Shown: positions 59,850-64,000 of the stretch, one piece after another
Numbering within the stretch: position 1 is the stretch's first letter
How the letters are laid out: the number at the start of each line of letters is the position of its first letter
Assembly: GCF_024227435.1 (NCBI RefSeq)
Contig: NZ_CP100445.1
Location: forward strand, 2,973,369-3,037,368
DNA length: 64,000 nt
Source of the DNA: Natrinema caseinilyticum
GTDB lineage: Archaea > Halobacteriota > Halobacteria > Halobacteriales > Natrialbaceae
Reading direction: 5' to 3'
Made by a program: the position numbers and the translations under genes
The notes under the pieces: model-generated
What the model saw: the letters and a program-made list of their open reading frames with translations, nothing else
Database searches by the model: none
What the model was told of the DNA's origin: nothing

Positions 59850-60947
59850 TCACCGATTCTCCCGCTCCTCTCGAGTGGGTTCCGCCTTCCCGTCGGGCAT
59901 CCCCCCGTCGCCGGCGCTCACGTCGAACGGCCCTTCTTCGGGACCCTTCTGGGGGAGCATCGGACCAGTCGATGCCGTTCGGCGCGTGATCGTCGTCGTC
60001 CGAAGGATGAACGACACGAGGAGTGTAAGCGGCGAGAGAACGACGCCGATCAGCCCGATCGAAACGTACGGGAGGACGGCGATGTTGACGCTCGGACCGG
60101 TGACGTCGGCGTAGAGGAGACCGACGAGTATCGCGGACAGGATCGCCGGGACACCACAGTAAACCGTCAACTGCGAGAATCGGGTCAGCTCTCGCTGCAG
60201 GTACGTCGTCCTGAATTGCTCGCCGGCCACGTGGAACAGTTTCAGCGACTCGAGTAGGTCCTCGAGCCGTTCGGTCGCGGTCGGCGAAAGCGAGGCGTCG
60301 TACGCGCGCCGAAGGTGAGTGCCCACGTACAACTGCCAGTCTTCGTCGTAGTCTGTCGCCGCCAACACGGCCCTGAACGTGCCGAACGACGTGTGCTCGA
60401 GCGTTTCACCGATTCGCCCGGTTTCGGACTGAACGATGTTCGTGTATCGAGTAATCGCCCGTCGCACCTCCTCGTCGTGATCGGCGACCGCGTCTTCGAC
60501 CGCAGCAGCGTCCCGCGCAATCGATTCGACGAGCAGTTCGAGTAGTTTCGTCTGCGAGACTGGACTCGCGGCGACCGACGCTTCGTCCGCGACGTCCGCA
60601 CGGAATCCGATGACCGACTCGAGTCGCTTCTGGGCCGATCCGGCCGTCGCGAACTCCTGTGAGAGGATCAGCTGGTTGATCGAGACGACGAGCGTGACGA
60701 GAGAGAACGTCCCCGCGATCATGCCACTCGCCACCCGCGTCACGGAGTTCGAATTGACGAACGAGATGACGCCGACGTCGTGGAGAACGACCAGGACGAC
60801 GAAGACGCCGACCAAGAGGAGGGCTGCGACGACCACGCGGTCGCCCTCGACCAACAGCCATTCCCGAGCCCGCGGGATCGGCCGGGACCGGGCGCCGATA
60901 TCGGCCCCGTACGACTCGAGCCGCTCGTCGCTCTCGGATGACACCAT
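59850..60947 (-). CDS. Integral membrane protein, unknown function
   Basis: A 365-residue protein. Two N-terminal helices (VVVAALLLVGVFVVLVVLHDVGV, GMIAGTFSLVTLVVSINQLIL) precede a large soluble helical domain (about 130-270). Two further helices near the C-terminus (VYCGVPAILSAILVGLLYADV, IAVLPYVSIGLIGVVLSPLTLLVSFILR) end the membrane part, followed by a charged tail. The fold has no recognised family; ATG 60947 (MVSSESDERLESYGADIGAR) is supported by ctcttattg about 28 bases upstream. Confidence 0.75.
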   Translation of the reverse strand: MVSSESDERLESYGADIGARSRPIPRAREWLLVEGDRVVVAALLLVGVFVVLVVLHDVGVISFVNSNSVTRVASGMIAGTFSLVTLVVSINQLILSQEFATAGSAQKRLESVIGFRADVADEASVAASPVSQTKLLELLVESIARDAAAVEDAVADHDEEVRRAITRYTNIVQSETGRIGETLEHTSFGTFRAVLAATDYDEDWQLYVGTHLRRAYDASLSPTATERLEDLLESLKLFHVAGEQFRTTYLQRELTRFSQLTVYCGVPAILSAILVGLLYADVTGPSVNIAVLPYVSIGLIGVVLSPLTLLVSFILRTTTITRRTASTGPMLPQKGPEEGPFDVSAGDGGMPDGKAEPTREERENR

Positions 60948-61176
60948 AGCGAGACGTTCCACCGACCCGGCAATAAGAGGCTGCGTTGCACACATCGGCA
61001 GCGCCCGTCGCCGGCTCGCACCGCGTGTGACTCGAGCGTCGATGCGACCACGCGGTCGGCGTGACACGGATCGAATCCGTCGTCCGTCGGCTATCGCTGC
61101 TCGCCGATCGCTGCACCGACGAAATCGGCCGCGGACCGTCTCGACCCGCCAATCGGCGAGCGAACGACCGCGTCGA

Positions 61177-61231
61177 GACCGTCACTATCGGTCGCTGGCG
61201 CATCGGGACCGTCACTATCGGTCGCTGGCGC
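61177..61231 (+). repeat. 30-bp direct repeat with internal palindromes
   Basis: A 25-base sequence beginning gaccgtcactatcggtcgct is repeated perfectly with a 30-base period (61177-61201 and 61207-61231). Each copy contains accg...cggt inverted halves. It sits about 45-100 bases upstream of the lipoprotein gene at 61278. Confidence 0.75.
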
Positions 61232-61277
61232 TTCAAGGCCTACACTGAAAGGTGTCCGCGACGTCCGTGTGAGATAC

Positions 61278-61787
61278 ATGTCCCGTTCGGACCCACCGAG
61301 CAGACGCGGACTGCTCGCGTCGATCGGTGCAGGAATTTCGACCGCAGTCGCCGGTTGTACCGGCAGCGGCGGCATCGGCGGGAAGCCGACCTACGAAGAC
61401 GGCACCGTCGGCGATCTCAACGCCAGCAACTATTCCAACCGGACGGCGAGCCAGATGTCTACGGCCGCGGCACTCGCACAGGGGCAACCGAGTACGACGG
61501 CGACACCCCTCGACTCCCTCTCGTTGACGTCACACGAATTCGTCGTTGAGGACGGCTATCTCGGCTCGACCATCCAGGGGACCGTCGAGAACGACGGGTC
61601 GAATCGGGTTCAGATCGTCGAAGTCCGGACGCGAGTGTACGACGACGCGGGCAACCAGATCGGCAGATATTTTTCCAGTACCGGCGACGTCGACGCCGGT
61701 TCGACCTGGGAGTTTCAGGTCATCGTCCTCGAGTCCCCCTCGGCCGTCGCCGACTACGATATCGCCGTGCTGGGAACGCCGACCTGA
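61278..61787 (+). CDS. Tat lipoprotein with FxLYD-like beta domain
   Basis: A 169-residue protein. SRRGLLASIGAGISTAVAGCTG is a twin-arginine signal with lipobox cysteine (VAGC). After a low-complexity linker (about 30-80), the beta-rich domain (LTSHEFVVEDGYLGSTIQGTVENDGSNRVQIVEVRTRVYDDAGNQIGRYFSS) has the pattern of FxLYD-type domains. Exported and membrane-anchored; role unknown. ATG 61278. Confidence 0.85.
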   Translation: MSRSDPPSRRGLLASIGAGISTAVAGCTGSGGIGGKPTYEDGTVGDLNASNYSNRTASQMSTAAALAQGQPSTTATPLDSLSLTSHEFVVEDGYLGSTIQGTVENDGSNRVQIVEVRTRVYDDAGNQIGRYFSSTGDVDAGSTWEFQVIVLESPSAVADYDIAVLGTPT

Positions 61788-61836
61788 TCCACGCGACTAC
61801 AGACCGTCGCACCTGCTGCGCTCGCTTCCGTTCCGA

Positions 61837-62184
61837 TCACTCCGACGATTCGTCCACGAGATCGTCGTCGACCTCCTCGTACACGACGTCTGGACTGACG
61901 GTGAGCGTGTACGCCGGTCGCCCTTTCCCCGTCGGCGACGCCGACGTCGGCTCGTTCTCGCCGACGAGGCCCGCCTCCTCGAGTCGGTAGAGTGATCGAG
62001 TGACGTCCGCCTCAGTGACCGTCCCGACGACGTCCGTTTCGACGGTCGAGAGGTGCTGCTGGCAGTGTTTTCGAAGCTCGTGTGTCTGGACCGGTGTCTC
62101 GCCCTCCCGATCGAGCGCGACGACTCCGAGCAGAACTATCGTGTCGGTTCTCGAGATTGAATCGAGCGCAGATGGTTCACTCAT
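61837..62184 (-). CDS. Winged-helix-like haloarchaeal protein, 115 aa
   Basis: A 115-residue protein. TDTIVLLGVVALDREGETPVQTHELRKHCQQHLSTVETDVV and TRSLYRLEEAGLVGENEP resemble a winged helix with an added N-terminal segment. The C-terminus is acidic. Possibly a small DNA-binding regulator. ATG 62184. Convergent with the Tat lipoprotein gene. Confidence 0.75.
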   Translation of the reverse strand: MSEPSALDSISRTDTIVLLGVVALDREGETPVQTHELRKHCQQHLSTVETDVVGTVTEADVTRSLYRLEEAGLVGENEPTSASPTGKGRPAYTLTVSPDVVYEEVDDDLVDESSE

Positions 62185-62392
62185 GTGCGACCGTTCTCTA
62201 CGAACGATGGTAACCGTTTCTCCTACTTACAGTCAGTTAAACCGATGGTTTTGTCCTCGACGCGGCGGAAAACACGTCGAATTTGGTGTCAGAACTGTCT
62301 CCCGATTCGGTGTCCGAGATGCCACGCGATACCCGTGCGGTCTCGACCGCCCGCCCTCCGCTCGACCAGATCCGGTGTCGCAAGTCGCTCGA

Positions 62393-63229
62393 TCAGGTGT
62401 TTTCCTCGTCCTGAAGTTCCGCGAGTTCGGCCTCGACGTCTTCCTGATCGCCGGACTCGAGGTCGGCAAGTTCCGTTTCGTCGACGTCGGCCCCGGACTC
62501 GACGTCTGATTCGGGTTCCGGTTCGGATTCTCCCTCCCCCATCTCGGACTTGAGGGTCTCGAGTTCGGCTTCGACGCCGCTGTCGGTGGCGAGTTCCTCG
62601 AGTTCGCGGTCGATGTTGTCCTTGTCGGACATGACGTCCTCGAACGCGCCCGATTCGTGGAGTTCGTCGAGCGCGGCCGCGCGGGCTTCCATATCCTCCG
62701 TCTGCTCTTCGGCGCGTTCGATGGCGCGGCCGACGTCCTCGAACTCTTCGCCCGTGGCCGTCATCGCTTCCGAAACCGTGGAACTGGCCTCGGCGGCCTC
62801 GTAGCGCGCCTTCATCGTCTCCTTCTTGGTCCGGAACTCTTCGATTCGGGTCTGGAGTTCGTTTTTCTGTTCGATCAGACTGTCCTGTTGGTTCTGCAGG
62901 TCCGAAATCTGGCGCTCCAGATCGTCGATCTGGTTCATCTTCGTTTTCTTCTTTTCGAGGGCGCGTCGCGCCAGGTCCTCTCGGTCTTGCTGAACCGCCG
63001 TCCGCGCCTGATCGTTGTGCTTCTCGACGTTCTCCTCGAGTCGGCGTTTCTGCATTTCGAGGCGCTTTTTCTGCGTCGTCAGATCGGCGATGCCGCGTTT
63101 GACCTGCTGGAGTTGGTCCCGCATCTGCTCGTAGGAGTAGTCCAGCGTTTCGGTCGGATCCTCGGCCCGGTTGAGCACCGAGTTGATCTTCGACCGGATG
63201 ACGTAGGAAGTCCGAGAGAGGATGCCCAT
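62393..63229 (-). CDS. pspA: PspA/IM30-family coiled-coil protein
   Basis: A 278-residue protein beginning MGILSRTSYVIRSKINSVLNRAEDP, the PspA N-terminal membrane-binding amphipathic region. Long coiled coil follows (DYSYEQMRDQLQQVKRGIAD..., KKTKMNQIDDLERQISDLQN) to about residue 215, with a low-complexity acidic C-terminus. PspA/IM30 proteins are ESCRT-III-like membrane-remodelling and stress-protection proteins. ATG 63229 has minus-sense gtttttaagg about 26 bases upstream. Divergent from the hydrolase. Confidence 0.92.
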   Translation of the reverse strand: MGILSRTSYVIRSKINSVLNRAEDPTETLDYSYEQMRDQLQQVKRGIADLTTQKKRLEMQKRRLEENVEKHNDQARTAVQQDREDLARRALEKKKTKMNQIDDLERQISDLQNQQDSLIEQKNELQTRIEEFRTKKETMKARYEAAEASSTVSEAMTATGEEFEDVGRAIERAEEQTEDMEARAAALDELHESGAFEDVMSDKDNIDRELEELATDSGVEAELETLKSEMGEGESEPEPESDVESGADVDETELADLESGDQEDVEAELAELQDEENT

Positions 63230-63343
63230 ACTCGCAACGTATGGTTCTCCGGCCTTAAAAACATCACTTCGGTAACAGTCGGTCTCCTGTTGAGTCGTCC
63301 GTCGCTCGTCGATTTGATTAGCCAGCAGTGTGTGAGACCACCC

Positions 63344-63979
63344 ATGACCGACGTTGTTCTTCCCGGCGCCCGCGACGTCCGCGGGACGCTCGAGCGGCCG
63401 GACGGTCCGGCGAATGCGATCGTCGCCGCGTGCCCGCCTCATCCCCGACACGGCGGGTCGCGCAGCGATCCGCGACTCGTCGCGGTGGCCGATGCCCTGT
63501 GTGATGCCGGAATCGCGTGCGTGCGCTTCGATTACGGGCCCTGGGACGACGGATACGGTGAACGGGAGGACGTTCGAAACGCCGTTCGATGGGCGAGCGA
63601 CTGGGAAGACGAGGATCGGGCATCCGACGGTCGGCTCCCCGTCGGCGTCTTCGGCTACAGTTTCGGTGCAACGCAGGCGCTGCTCGCGTCCGCCGTCGTC
63701 GATCCCGAACCCGCCGCCGTCGCCGCTCTCGCTCCGACGGCCCGCCTCGACGACGATCTCGACGCGCTCGAGGCGCTGTCGGCGATCGAAGGCCCCGTTT
63801 GCGTCCTGTACGGGGAGCGCGATACGACCGTCGACTGGGAACCGATCGTCGAGCGCGCCCGGGACCGCGGCGACGAGGTCACGGCGCTCTCGGGCGATCA
63901 CTTCTTCCTCGGGAACCGCGACGAAATCGCGAGTACTGTGGGGGCGTTTTTCGAGCGAACGTTACTCGGGCGGGCGTAA
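63344..63979 (+). CDS. Alpha/beta hydrolase, dienelactone-hydrolase-like
   Basis: A 211-residue protein. The Ser nucleophile lies in VGVFGYSFGATQAL (GYSFG); GDHFF near the end supplies the His and a middle Asp region (VLYGERDTTVDWEPI) the acid. An opening VAACPPHPRHGGSRSDPRL is the HGG-type oxyanion loop. It belongs to the short alpha/beta hydrolases of the DLH/YqiA type; substrate unknown. ATG 63344 with tttgatt about 27 bases upstream. Confidence 0.9.
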   Translation: MTDVVLPGARDVRGTLERPDGPANAIVAACPPHPRHGGSRSDPRLVAVADALCDAGIACVRFDYGPWDDGYGEREDVRNAVRWASDWEDEDRASDGRLPVGVFGYSFGATQALLASAVVDPEPAAVAALAPTARLDDDLDALEALSAIEGPVCVLYGERDTTVDWEPIVERARDRGDEVTALSGDHFFLGNRDEIASTVGAFFERTLLGRA

Positions 63980-64000
63980 CGATGGCCGGATCGGGGGTGC

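Overview
This is a 64 kb chromosomal stretch of a halophilic archaeon (class Halobacteria). The DNA is GC-rich and the proteins are strongly acidic. Many genes are leaderless, with an A/T-rich TATA element about 24-30 bases upstream of the start codon. Marker families include FtsZ1, archaeal D-aminoacyl-tRNA deacylase, geranylgeranyl reductase, a bacterio-opsin-activator-type regulator, Tat-exported lipoproteins and a surface protein with a PGF-type anchor. The gene content would suit the Natrialbales, but that placement is inference. Gene density is high. No tRNA, rRNA or CRISPR array was seen.

Layout. 1-7.6 kb: the start of 3-dehydroquinate synthase II (cut by the window edge), a decayed IS200/IS605-type element beside a small membrane gene, a glyoxalase-fold protein, a CARF-like regulator, a HAD phosphatase, a SprT-like metalloprotease and a CDF metal exporter. 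7.7-11.7 kb: a trpC-trpB-trpA-aroA' operon on the minus strand, behind a promoter with two TGTACA boxes. 11.8-20.9 kb: housekeeping genes (AhpD-like, MGMT-like, two Nudix-linked genes, a GpgS-like glycosyltransferase, a small zinc protein, PfkB kinase, DHH phosphoesterase, epimerase, molybdopterin oxidoreductase). 21.0-21.5 kb: a CetZ pseudogene. 21.6-37.4 kb: a GH2-like pseudoenzyme, a large coiled-coil protein with a long leader, an ATP-grasp ligase, SppA-like protease, DUF373 protein, diphthamide ligase with a partial duplicated tail, ferritin-like protein, sugar nucleotidyltransferase, small regulators, a Rieske protein and an anchored surface protein. 38-43 kb: pabB-pabA-pabC, a repeat-bearing helix-hairpin-helix protein and shikimate dehydrogenase. 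43-50.7 kb: two regulators, D-aminoacyl-tRNA deacylase, ftsZ1 and a Tat lipoprotein. 50.8-64 kb: a FilR1-like regulator, rubrerythrin-like protein, rhodanese-MBL fusion, ferredoxin, geranylgeranyl reductase, DUF4397 protein, M20 amidohydrolase, a uS10 paralogue, Nudix hydrolase, membrane proteins, a PspA/IM30 protein and an alpha/beta hydrolase.

How the genes work together. The clearest theme is aromatic metabolism. aroA' and aroB' form the archaeal entry to the shikimate pathway without DAHP, aroE is a later step, pabBAC draws chorismate toward p-aminobenzoate, and trpCBA makes tryptophan. A second theme is the tubulin superfamily: intact ftsZ1 plus a broken cetZ. A third is envelope and stress functions (PspA, SppA, metal efflux, ferritin-like proteins, archaeal lipid reduction). 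The most unusual items are the CetZ relic, the GH2-like protein lacking both catalytic glutamates, the MGMT-like protein lacking the acceptor cysteine, the TGTACA boxes of the trp operon, the mobile-element remnant that appears to supply a neighbouring gene's stop codon, and palindromes placed about 16 bases upstream of TATA elements at ftsZ1 and at the coiled-coil gene.
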